From: Acetofilamentum sp.
GTDB lineage: Bacteria > Bacteroidota > Bacteroidia > Bacteroidales > JAFGUD01
Direction of reading: 5' to 3'
Length of the DNA: 6,470 nt
NCBI GenBank assembly: GCA_020722645.1
Contig: DYKL01000206.1
Location: forward strand, 1 to 6,470
Of this stretch, positions 1 to 6,170 are shown in pieces (position 1 is the first letter of the stretch; each line of letters opens with the position of its first letter). The notes beneath the pieces are model-generated. The model was not told the DNA's origin. It saw nothing but the letters and a program-made list of their open reading frames with translations, and searched no databases. Both the position numbers and the translations under genes were made by a program.

Positions 1-112
1 GGCACATTGACTAATTGGCTAATTGGCACATTGGCTAATTGGCACATTGACTAATCGGCTAATTGGCACATTGGCTAATTATCACATTGACTAATCGGCT
101 AATTATCAAATT
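1..112. repeat. Octamer-word tandem array (8-bp words in a 40-bp higher-order period)
   Basis: The stretch divides without remainder into 14 octamers drawn from three word types: A (GGCACATT and decayed forms), B (GACTAATT or GACTAATC) and C (GGCTAATT). The order is A-B-C-A-C at 1-40, A-B-C-A-C at 41-80, and a decayed A-B-C-A at 81-112. Eight is not a multiple of three, so the array is not a coding repeat. It starts at or before the window edge. It ends 16 bp before the nitroreductase start codon and decays toward the gene. There are no unique spacers, so it is not CRISPR. Function unknown. Confidence 0.93.
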
Positions 113-128
113 GTTTAAATAATAAATT

Positions 129-710
129 ATGTTAGAAGAAATAATAAAAAGAAATCGTTCATACAGAAGATTTGACTCTAACCATAAAATTACTGAAAGT
201 GATTTGTTAAAAATTATTGATAATGCAAGATTTACTGCTTCTGCCAGAAATCAACAAATACTCAAATTCAAAATAATAGCAGACAAAAGCGGTTGTGATA
301 AAATATTTCCGCATTTAAAATGGGCTGGTTATCTGAAGGATTGGTCAGGTCCAAATGAGCGGGAAAGACCAACTGCATATATTATAATCTGTGCCGATAA
401 ATCACTGATTGACAACAACATAAACAACTGGATTTACACTGATTTAGGAATAACAGCTCAAACAATAATGTTGCAACTTGCAGAAAAAGAATTAGGAGGC
501 TGTATGATTGCTGCATTTAATAAAACTGAAATCAGCAAACCTTTAAATTTTTCAGACGAAATTGAAATTCTTTTGGTATTGGCAATAGGAAAACCAGCCG
601 AAAAAGTAACGATTGTAGAAAAGGAAAATTTAGATGATATAAAATACTGGCGCGAAGAAGATGTTCATTATGTCCCTAAAAGAGCGTTGAAAGATGTTAT
701 TTTAGTTTAA
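129..710 (+). CDS. Nitroreductase family protein (FMN-dependent oxidoreductase)
   Basis: This is a 193-residue cytosolic flavoprotein of the nitroreductase family, whose members bind FMN as homodimers and use NAD(P)H to reduce nitro-aromatics, quinones or other acceptors; the substrate here cannot be read from sequence. Visible family marks are the N-terminal phosphate-binding segment RNRSYRRFD (residues 8-16), SARNQQ (38-43) in place of the usual PSaxNxQP loop, the helix TDLGITAQTIMLQLAEKELGG (split around residues 104-124), and LAIGKPAEK (151-159) near the C-terminus, followed by a typical VPKR ending (182-185). Length and segment order fit a complete compact member. ATG at 129 is the natural start: it opens the family's first helix and no ribosome-binding site is visible. 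It stands alone just after the octamer array, so its promoter must lie in or very near the repeats. Its last 14 bp overlap the convergent phosphatase gene. No functional link to the neighbours is evident. Confidence 0.9.
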   Translation: MLEEIIKRNRSYRRFDSNHKITESDLLKIIDNARFTASARNQQILKFKIIADKSGCDKIFPHLKWAGYLKDWSGPNERERPTAYIIICADKSLIDNNINNWIYTDLGITAQTIMLQLAEKELGGCMIAAFNKTEISKPLNFSDEIEILLVLAIGKPAEKVTIVEKENLDDIKYWREEDVHYVPKRALKDVILV

Positions 711-2682
711 TTCCCATAACTGTAATATCATCTCTTTGTTGTTCGCTTCCTTGCCAGCTTTTAAGCTCTTTTTCAAGAATTTCATGTTGAATTTTAACAT
801 CGCTGTGAGCGATTTTTGACAATAAATTTAAAAAATTTTCGGTTCCGTATCTTTTTCTGCTTGAGTTGTTCTGGTCAATAAAACCATCAGTAAACATATA
901 AATCATATCATCTTTTTTTAAATCAAAATACAAATTCTCGAAATTTTCATCGTGTTTGATTTTTGTATATCCTCCTACAGATCTGTTAGTTCCTTTATAT
1001 CTATCAATTTTTTTAGTTTCACTGTTATAAACGGCAAGAGGTCTTTTTGCACCGGAGAAAGTTGCTTTATAGGATTCTCCGTTCTTTTCAATCAAACATA
1101 TTGCGGCATCCATACCATCGCTGAATATTTCATTATCAATGCTTAAAAGTTTAACTATGTTGAAGTTAATATATTTTAAAATATCAGCAGGGTTGTAAAT
1201 TTTTTCTTCTGCAACAATTTCAGACAATAAACGATTGCCAATCATAGACATCAAAGCACCCGGAACACCGTGTCCTGTGCAATCCACAACTGCAAAAAAC
1301 ACTTTTTCAGGTTCATTGTTTTTAGAAGCAACATTAAGATACCAGTAAAAATCGCCTGAAACAATATCTTTTGGTTTAAAAAGTATAAAAGTTTCAAAAA
1401 ATTTGTTTAATTCTTTTTTTGAAGGAAGCACAGCAAACTGAATTCGGGTTGCATATTTAATGCTATCAGTAATGTATTCGTTCTGAGTTTCAATTTTTTC
1501 ATTTTTTTCTCTTAACTGGTCTCTTTGAGCAGTAAGTTCGTGGTTAGCAGTTTTTAATTCATCGCTTTGAGCTTCAATCTGAGCATTTTTTAAAGATAAA
1601 GCCTCGCTTAAACGTTTTTTTTGTTTAAAATTTCTGTAAACGTAGATTACAATAAAAATAATCAAAGCAACAATAACGATAAGTAAACCGATAAAACGTT
1701 TTTGTGATTTTATTGTTCCTTCCATTCCCGACATAACTTCCTTTTGCTCTTCAATTTGAGTTTCTCTTTGTTCAATTTCCTGATTAAGAGTTTCAAGCCG
1801 GTTAAAATTCTCTGCCATCAGTTGTTTTTGTTCATAAATTTTTGCCTTTTGTAATTCAATAGAGTCTTTTTGAACATCAAGAACGGCAAGTTTTTGTTTG
1901 AGAATAGTTTGTTGCAGAATAATCTCTTCCTGAAGTCTTTCAAGATTTTCGTTTTGAGAAGAAAGAATATTTTTTTGTTTTTCAAATTCAGACATTAAAC
2001 TGTCGATTGACTTTCTTCTTTTTTCTATTAAAAATACTTGTTTTTCAATTTCCTCCTGTTGTTTAATTATAAGTTTCTGTTGTTCGGAAAGCTTTAGTTC
2101 TTGTTGTTTAACTAATTCTTTCTCTTTCTGTAGTTCCATTTCCTTGATTTTGTATAATTCTTTCATATCAAGTTCAGTTCCTCCAAGAATAAGCAATTTA
2201 GGCAGGATTGTCAGGTTTTGCCCAAGAATGTTATCTTTGTTCAATTCAAAACTGACTTTGTTTTCAAGGTTAACAAAATTCAGCATAACATATATCAGCC
2301 TATCACTGTTGTCTGATATCAATAAAATCGGTTTAGTTATAATATCGTAGAAAACACTTTTAATCAACTCATTTTTATCGCTTGTAATATAAAGCACTTG
2401 TGGATTAAAATATTCAACAGAATTAAAATCATTAGTATGAAAAATTTCAATTTTATGTCCTCTGACATCTTTTGTGTTAGACAAAACTTTAAGGTACGGA
2501 ATTATAGAAGTATCCTGACCATAAACAGCAATTTTAAAATTCTCAAAATTATTTTCATCAGGCCATTCTATATTTACAATAAAGTTATAAATATATGCAG
2601 CTTTTATTTGAGGGTCGGAATATTGTTGCGAAAATAAAATAAAAGGATTTATAAATAATACTATAATTAAAATTTTCCTCAT
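697..2682 (-). CDS. Membrane SpoIIE/PP2C-type Ser/Thr phosphatase with periplasmic YfiR-like domain
   Basis: This 661-residue protein has five parts. A signal peptide or anchor covers about 1-18. A YfiR/HmsC-like (DUF4154) domain at about 22-168 shows the family's AAYIYNFIVNIEWP start, GHKIEI, LLISDN, VSFELN and LPKLLILGG. A Glu/Gln/Lys-rich coiled coil covers about 172-326. One transmembrane helix spans about 330-349. A second, cytoplasmic coiled coil at about 353-405 leads into a SpoIIE phosphatase domain at about 405-661. Metal-binding acidic residues are intact: D444 in SGDFYW, D467 in VVDCTGHG, D599 in FTDG, and D651-D652 in QRDDITV. The catalytic domain should therefore be active, dephosphorylating Ser/Thr on a cytoplasmic partner, often an STAS anti-anti-sigma protein in this family. 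No STAS or RsbW-type kinase is encoded here. The YfiR-like part has no cysteines, unlike Pseudomonas YfiR with its disulfides. The gene is divergent from the sigma factor gene. The start is fixed by the signal sequence. Confidence 0.9.
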   Translation of the reverse strand: MRKILIIVLFINPFILFSQQYSDPQIKAAYIYNFIVNIEWPDENNFENFKIAVYGQDTSIIPYLKVLSNTKDVRGHKIEIFHTNDFNSVEYFNPQVLYITSDKNELIKSVFYDIITKPILLISDNSDRLIYVMLNFVNLENKVSFELNKDNILGQNLTILPKLLILGGTELDMKELYKIKEMELQKEKELVKQQELKLSEQQKLIIKQQEEIEKQVFLIEKRRKSIDSLMSEFEKQKNILSSQNENLERLQEEIILQQTILKQKLAVLDVQKDSIELQKAKIYEQKQLMAENFNRLETLNQEIEQRETQIEEQKEVMSGMEGTIKSQKRFIGLLIVIVALIIFIVIYVYRNFKQKKRLSEALSLKNAQIEAQSDELKTANHELTAQRDQLREKNEKIETQNEYITDSIKYATRIQFAVLPSKKELNKFFETFILFKPKDIVSGDFYWYLNVASKNNEPEKVFFAVVDCTGHGVPGALMSMIGNRLLSEIVAEEKIYNPADILKYINFNIVKLLSIDNEIFSDGMDAAICLIEKNGESYKATFSGAKRPLAVYNSETKKIDRYKGTNRSVGGYTKIKHDENFENLYFDLKKDDMIYMFTDGFIDQNNSSRKRYGTENFLNLLSKIAHSDVKIQHEILEKELKSWQGSEQQRDDITVMGIKLK

Positions 2683-2696
2683 TGAAATATTTCAAT
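2681..2696. promoter_or_regulatory. Perfect 16-bp palindrome overlapping the phosphatase start codon
   Basis: ATTGAAATATTTCAAT equals its own reverse complement and includes two bases of the minus-strand ATG at 2680-2682. In the phosphatase mRNA it would sit immediately before and into the start codon. It could be a dimeric regulator's operator or a weak translation-masking hairpin. It is AT-rich, so chance is a real alternative. Confidence 0.4.
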
Positions 2697-2820
2697 TTTA
2701 TTTTTTTAAGAAATTGTTCAAAAAATCTCTAAATAACCTAAAAATCAACAATTTTAATCAAACAAATATCGTACAAAAAAAAATATTAAAAAAATTTTTT
2801 TTAATAAATGCAACTTACTT

Positions 2821-2828
2821 TAACTTTG
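2821..2828 (+). promoter_or_regulatory. Candidate Bacteroidota -7 element (TAnnTTTG) for the sigma/anti-sigma operon
   Basis: TAACTTTG matches the Bacteroidota primary-sigma -7 consensus TAnnTTTG exactly. It lies 20 bp before the sigma gene ATG, implying a leader of roughly 10-16 nt. The region where a -33 TTG would be expected (about 2793-2802) is instead part of an A7T8 tract at 2788-2802, so the upstream element is poor. That A/T tract may bend the DNA or act as an UP-like element. No equally good match was found facing the phosphatase gene. Confidence 0.5.
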
Positions 2829-2848
2829 TTATGTCTAAATAGCAAAGT

Positions 2849-3418
2849 ATGAATGAAAAAGAATTATTAGAAAGATTAAAAAAAAGAGACAGCACAGCTC
2901 AAAAATATTTATTCGACAAATATTCGGCATTGTTCTACGGGATTTGCTTAAGATATGCTTATACAAATGATGAAGCAGAAGATATTTTGCAAGAAGGATT
3001 TTTAAAAATTTACATGAATATCAAAAAATATTCAGGTTCAGGTTCTTTTGAAGGCTGGATGAAAAAAATCATCATCAATAATGCGATAAACTATTATCAT
3101 AAAGACTACAAATACAGGCATTATTCTGATATTAAAGACATTGGAGATGTTGCTGATGACATAGAAGTTGATGAATATGATTTAAGTCACGAAGATTTGT
3201 TGAAAGTTATTCAGGAGTTGCCTCCCGGATATAAACAAGTTTTCAATTTATATGCAATAGAGGGATACAAACACAAAGATATTGCTGATATAATGGAGAT
3301 TAGTGAAAACACTTCAAAATCGCAATATCACAGAGCAAAAAAAATACTGGTGGACAAAATACACAACTTGATTGCTGCCAGAGAAAATAATATAAAAAAC
3401 AGATTAGCAAACAATTAA
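2849..3418 (+). CDS. ECF-type RNA polymerase sigma-70 family factor
   Basis: This 189-residue cytoplasmic protein has the two-domain ECF layout. Region 2 covers about 10-85 and contains DEAEDILQEGFLKIY (41-55) and the promoter-melting/-10 recognition stretch FEGWMKKIIINNAINYYHK (67-85). An acidic linker covers about 92-115. Region 4 covers about 117-168, with ELPPGYKQVFNLYAIEGY (123-140) and the helix-turn-helix KHKDIADIMEISENTSKSQY (141-160), which contacts the -35 element. Length is normal for an ECF factor. The ATG at 2849 is the only sensible start; an ATG at 2831 is followed by a stop after three codons. It is 25 bp upstream of, and presumably co-transcribed with, the membrane anti-sigma candidate, the standard arrangement for a sigma held at the membrane until an envelope signal frees it. 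Its regulon is unknown. Confidence 0.93.
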   Translation: MNEKELLERLKKRDSTAQKYLFDKYSALFYGICLRYAYTNDEAEDILQEGFLKIYMNIKKYSGSGSFEGWMKKIIINNAINYYHKDYKYRHYSDIKDIGDVADDIEVDEYDLSHEDLLKVIQELPPGYKQVFNLYAIEGYKHKDIADIMEISENTSKSQYHRAKKILVDKIHNLIAARENNIKNRLANN

Positions 3419-3443
3419 CCGCAAATATTTTATTATAAACAAG

Positions 3444-4646
3444 ATGGAACAAAACATTGAAAAATTATTTAAAACCAAATTTGAAAACTATTCGCAAAAA
3501 CCACCTTCAAATTTATGGAACAAAATCCACAGAGGTTTAAAGAAAAAATATTTTTTTAAAACATTTACAATTATTACTTCTGCAATAATAATAATTACTA
3601 CTGTAGTATTATTTCTCGGAAACCAAACAAATGTTATTAATAAACCCGAAAAATCAGACAAATTAATTGTTAATAACCGACAAATAGAACAAGATAATAA
3701 TATTGCAAATGAAAACATAGAAAAAGACAATGTGTCGGATAACAATGAAATTGGGCAGAAAGTAATTACAGCAAAATCAAATGTTTTATATGTTGATTTG
3801 AATTCTGACAGTGCTGTATTGGTTTATAAACCTATTGAAAATAAAGACGACAACAATCAGGAAGGATTTGCTCTTTCACCTAATTATGGCTGTACTCCAT
3901 TGACTGTCAGATTAGAAAATTCAAATACTGATTATGAAGAGTTAAAATGGATTGTAAATAACAAAGAATACAAAAATACAGATATTGTTGATGTTGAAAT
4001 TGATAAACCCGGTAAATACGAAGTTTTATTGTACAGACAAGATAATGGAACATCATTTTGGTTTTATGATTCAATTTTCGTGGAACAAACTCCCGTAGCT
4101 GATTTTGAAATCTCTGAAACACCTTTTGTTAACAAAAAAGTTGTTTTTGACAATCTAAGTTTTGATGCACAAAATTATATTTGGTTCGTTAATAATCATA
4201 AAATTTCGAACGAATTTGAACCAACTTATGTATTCGAAAACGCCGGCACGTATAAAATAACTTTGATTGCATTAAACGGCAAGAATTGTTCGGATACTGT
4301 ATATAAAAATGTAAGTGTAGAAATACCTGCAGAAAAAATAGTATTTCCGTCCGCATTTAAACCAAATATTTACGGTTCAAACGGAGGTTACTATTCTGAA
4401 AATCAAAGAGTAAACGAAGTTTTTCATCCGGTTGTTTTTCAAGATGTTGTTGAATTTGAAATGGAAATCTACAATCGTCAGGGATTAAAAGTTTTTGAAA
4501 CAAATAATATCAATATCGGCTGGGACGGATATTATAAAAATACACTTGTAAACGTTGATGTTTATGTTTATTATGCAAAAGGTAAATTTGCAGATGGTGA
4601 AGATTTTTCAAAACAAGGCAGTGTTACTGTAATTTACGAAAAATAA
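3444..4646 (+). CDS. Probable membrane anti-sigma factor with PKD-like domains and gliding/T9SS C-terminal domain
   Basis: This is a 400-residue single-pass protein. Residues 1-38 form a short cytoplasmic segment of the type seen in Bacteroidota proteins encoded just after ECF sigma genes (EKLFKTKFENY...PPSNLWNKI). A transmembrane helix spans about 40-58. A polar Asn-rich linker covers about 60-140. Two PKD-like beta domains follow: one at about 143-214, with the GCTPLTVRL signature at 149-157, and one at about 216-293, with TYVFENAGTYKITL at 261-274. The C-terminal CHU_C/gliding-motility type domain at about 298-398 shows FPSAFKPN, EIYNRQGLKVFET, GWDGYY (359-364) and QGSVTVIY. The order predicts a cytoplasmic sigma-binding tail and a periplasmic sensor. 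No HxxxCxxC zinc anti-sigma motif is present, so the anti-sigma call rests on position and N-terminal style. A secreted type IX substrate is the alternative, but the membrane helix sits 39 residues in rather than forming a signal peptide. The start is set by this N-terminus. Confidence 0.82.
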   Translation: MEQNIEKLFKTKFENYSQKPPSNLWNKIHRGLKKKYFFKTFTIITSAIIIITTVVLFLGNQTNVINKPEKSDKLIVNNRQIEQDNNIANENIEKDNVSDNNEIGQKVITAKSNVLYVDLNSDSAVLVYKPIENKDDNNQEGFALSPNYGCTPLTVRLENSNTDYEELKWIVNNKEYKNTDIVDVEIDKPGKYEVLLYRQDNGTSFWFYDSIFVEQTPVADFEISETPFVNKKVVFDNLSFDAQNYIWFVNNHKISNEFEPTYVFENAGTYKITLIALNGKNCSDTVYKNVSVEIPAEKIVFPSAFKPNIYGSNGGYYSENQRVNEVFHPVVFQDVVEFEMEIYNRQGLKVFETNNINIGWDGYYKNTLVNVDVYVYYAKGKFADGEDFSKQGSVTVIYEK

Positions 4647-4702
4647 AATTTATTGTTTTTTAGAGTTAAGAGTAAAGATTTTAAAATTTGTCTGTACTCA
4701 AT

Positions 4703-4735
4703 AAAAATGTCTGATTTTTAATCAGACATTTTTTT
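4703..4735. terminator. Bidirectional rho-independent terminator
   Basis: A perfect 14-bp stem pairs 4703-4716 with 4720-4733 around a TTT loop. A run of seven T (4729-4735) follows on the plus strand, and AAAAA at 4703-4707 gives a U-run on the minus strand. It lies between the convergent stop codons of the anti-sigma gene (4646) and the membrane protein gene (4737), one base from the latter, so it can end both transcripts. Confidence 0.88.
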
Positions 4736-4736
4736 G

Positions 4737-5672
4737 TTACCACTCTTCCTCTTCTTTTATTACAAGTCCTCCGGTTTGTTCAATCCAAATTATAAAAGTC
4801 TGACCTTTGTTCAGTATTTTCACAAAATGAGGTGCTGAAACATAAAAACTTCTGACACCGGCTTCTTTCGCTTTTTTCTCGTCATTCATCATTTCAACAA
4901 TTTCTTTCAGCCTTTCGTTGTATTTTTCGGTGCTGATGCCGTAAAGATTATCGGAATTACGATTAAAAACATACGGCACTCCAGTACTGTCAGCAACATT
5001 GAGCAAAATACCTTCTTCCTGAGTCATCTTCTCGGTGAAAATCATATAAGGCAGAGCTATGTTAATTTCTTCTCCGTTTTCAACAAAAATGTAGTCAAAA
5101 TTCATAACAAAGGTATTAATGTAAATCTCATTACCGCTTAAATTTATTTCTTGATTTTCAGGAACATAGCCATTGCTTGCATAATCAAAAAAAGTGATTT
5201 TCAATTTTGTAGAATCTAAGAATTTATTGTAATCCAAAATTTCTACTTTTGCAACTTTATATCTTTGATTTAAGTTTTTGACAACCAATTTCATCTCTTT
5301 TATTTTTTCGTTATTCGAAATGAAAGTGTCAATAGTCGAAAAAGTTGTTGATAGTCCTACAATTGCCAGCATAAGAAATAATGTAACAATCAGAATGGTT
5401 ATGTTTGCAACAATTTTTGCGAATATTTTGCTTAATTCTTCAAAAATTATTATTAAAAAATCAGAAAAAGGAACTTTGTTTTGATTTTTAGCTGAAATAT
5501 ATGCTAATTTTCTGTCTTTTAATTTATTATGTATAATAAAAAACAAAAACAAAACAAGAAAAAGCAATAAAAATATAAAACCTGATTTTGTTGTAAACAA
5601 ATAAAGAATAAATTCTGAAATAGGTTTCAAAAACCAGTTGATTTTTTGTAATAATTGATGTGCTTCGTTCAT
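4737..5672 (-). CDS. Unrecognised two-helix membrane protein with large extracytoplasmic domain
   Basis: I do not recognise this 311-residue protein. Two strong hydrophobic helices lie at about 29-48 and 86-107. The loop between them (about 49-85) starts Lys/Arg-rich, which by the positive-inside rule puts it in the cytoplasm and the C-terminal 200 residues outside. Just after helix 2 is a short helical, possibly coiled-coil stretch with NEKIKEMKLVVKNLNQRY (120-137), then a mixed alpha/beta region without cysteines, and an acidic end (EEEEW). Codon and base use match the other genes. The ATG at 5672 is the only practical start, since the next methionine is residue 101. Its promoter and leader must fall in the repeat region that begins within about 25 bp, and its first four codons contain the array word TGCTTCGTTC (5661-5670, read on the plus strand). 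It stands alone and converges on the sigma operon. No function can be assigned. Confidence 0.8.
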   Translation of the reverse strand: MNEAHQLLQKINWFLKPISEFILYLFTTKSGFIFLLLFLVLFLFFIIHNKLKDRKLAYISAKNQNKVPFSDFLIIIFEELSKIFAKIVANITILIVTLFLMLAIVGLSTTFSTIDTFISNNEKIKEMKLVVKNLNQRYKVAKVEILDYNKFLDSTKLKITFFDYASNGYVPENQEINLSGNEIYINTFVMNFDYIFVENGEEINIALPYMIFTEKMTQEEGILLNVADSTGVPYVFNRNSDNLYGISTEKYNERLKEIVEMMNDEKKAKEAGVRSFYVSAPHFVKILNKGQTFIIWIEQTGGLVIKEEEEW

Positions 5673-5694
5673 TTATTTATGTTTTGGATTGTTT

Positions 5695-5800
5695 TGCTTC
5701 GTGCCTCGCAATGACATTTTGTTTCATTGTTCTATTGTTCTATTGTTTCATTTGCTTCGTACCTCGCAATGACATTGTTACATTGCTTCATTGCTTCATT
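5695..5800. repeat. Degenerate short-word repeat ladder
   Basis: Two copies of a word close to TGCTTCGTACCTCGCAATGA begin at 5695 and 5753. Between and after them run octamers related to TCTATTGT (5723-5746) and CATTGCTT (5773-5796). Together with the 158-bp units that follow, this fills the upstream region of the minus-strand membrane protein gene. I see no gene in it. The reading frames that cross it (for example starting at 5660 or 5727) are low-complexity translations of the repeat. Confidence 0.85.
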
Positions 5801-5855
5801 TGCTTCGTACCTCTCAATGATGTTTTGCATTGTTGCATTTGCTTTGTATGCTTTG

Positions 5856-5937
5856 CGTCATTGCGAGGCTTTGCAACGCAATCTCGAACCCAAACCGGTT
5901 CTTCGTAGGGTCTGCTTCGCAAAGCCTCGCAGAGACG
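5856..5937. repeat. 82-bp palindromic repetitive extragenic element, copy 1
   Basis: The outer arms are CGTC (5856-5859) with GACG (5934-5937). After a 3-nt imperfect step comes a perfect 12-bp stem, GCGAGGCTTTGC (5863-5874) with GCAAAGCCTCGC (5919-5930). The loop holds a smaller hairpin, GAACC (5886-5890) with GGTTC (5897-5901). GC content is about 56%, far above the AT-rich genes. The opening CGTCATTGCGAGG resembles a word I remember as common in repetitive extragenic elements of many bacteria, though I could not check this. It is compatible with a REP- or MITE-like non-autonomous element; no transposase is present in the window. Confidence 0.82.
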
Positions 5938-6013
5938 TTGTACCTTGCAATGACATTTTGCTTCGTTCCTCGCAATGACGTTTTGCATTGTTGCATTTGC
6001 TTTGTACGCTTTG

Positions 6014-6095
6014 CGTCATTGCGAGGCTTTGCAACGCAATCTCGAACCCAAACCGGTTCTTCGTAGGGTCTGCTTCGCAAAGCCTCGCAGAGACG
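6014..6095. repeat. 82-bp palindromic repetitive extragenic element, copy 2
   Basis: This copy is identical in all 82 positions to the one 158 bp upstream, with the 12-bp stem at 6021-6032 and 6077-6088. Here the 5' arm CGTCATTGCGAGG (6014-6026) also has a perfect 13-bp complement upstream at 5968-5980, which allows an alternative hairpin with a 33-nt loop. Confidence 0.82.
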
Positions 6096-6170
6096 TTGTA
6101 CCTTGCAATGACATTTTGCTTCGTTCCTCGCAATGATGTTTTGCATTGTTGCATTCGTCATTAATATATT

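Larger units (their letters stand above)
5801..6155. repeat. 158-bp tandem direct repeat, 2.25 copies
   Basis: Copy 1 (5801-5958) and copy 2 (5959-6116) align without gaps and differ at only four positions, all in the first 49 bp; the remaining 109 bp are identical. A third partial copy (6117-6155) covers the first 39 bp and shares one variant base with copy 1 rather than copy 2. The near-identity implies recent duplication or ongoing gene conversion. Each full copy contains one 82-bp palindromic element. Open reading frames here on both strands give peptides such as LRGTKQ, RNEA and VPRND, which look like translated repeat words and not proteins. Confidence 0.93.

Noticed and set aside
952..1146. 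Plus-strand reading frame inside the phosphatase gene
   Set aside because: It is antisense to the well-supported SpoIIE catalytic domain and has no recognisable features. The same applies to the frames at 2144-2350 and 2398-2637.
2831..2842. ATG at 2831 as an upstream start for the sigma factor
   Set aside because: The frame reads three codons then a stop. The sigma frame starts cleanly at 2849.
3488..3745. Minus-strand frames inside the anti-sigma gene (also 3907-4122)
   Set aside because: They are hydrophobic shadows of the membrane helix and PKD coding regions with no independent support.
5278..5484. Plus-strand frame inside the membrane protein gene
   Set aside because: It is antisense to the predicted transmembrane helix 2 region. 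Its hydrophobicity is the mirror of that segment.
5660..5908. 82-codon plus-strand reading frame upstream of the membrane protein gene
   Set aside because: It is a Cys/Phe-rich low-complexity translation of the repeat ladder, overlapping the start of the real minus-strand gene.
5856..6095. Complete transposable element or insertion sequence
   Set aside because: There are inverted arms but no transposase and no convincing target duplication, only a possible TTG on each side. At most it is a non-autonomous element.
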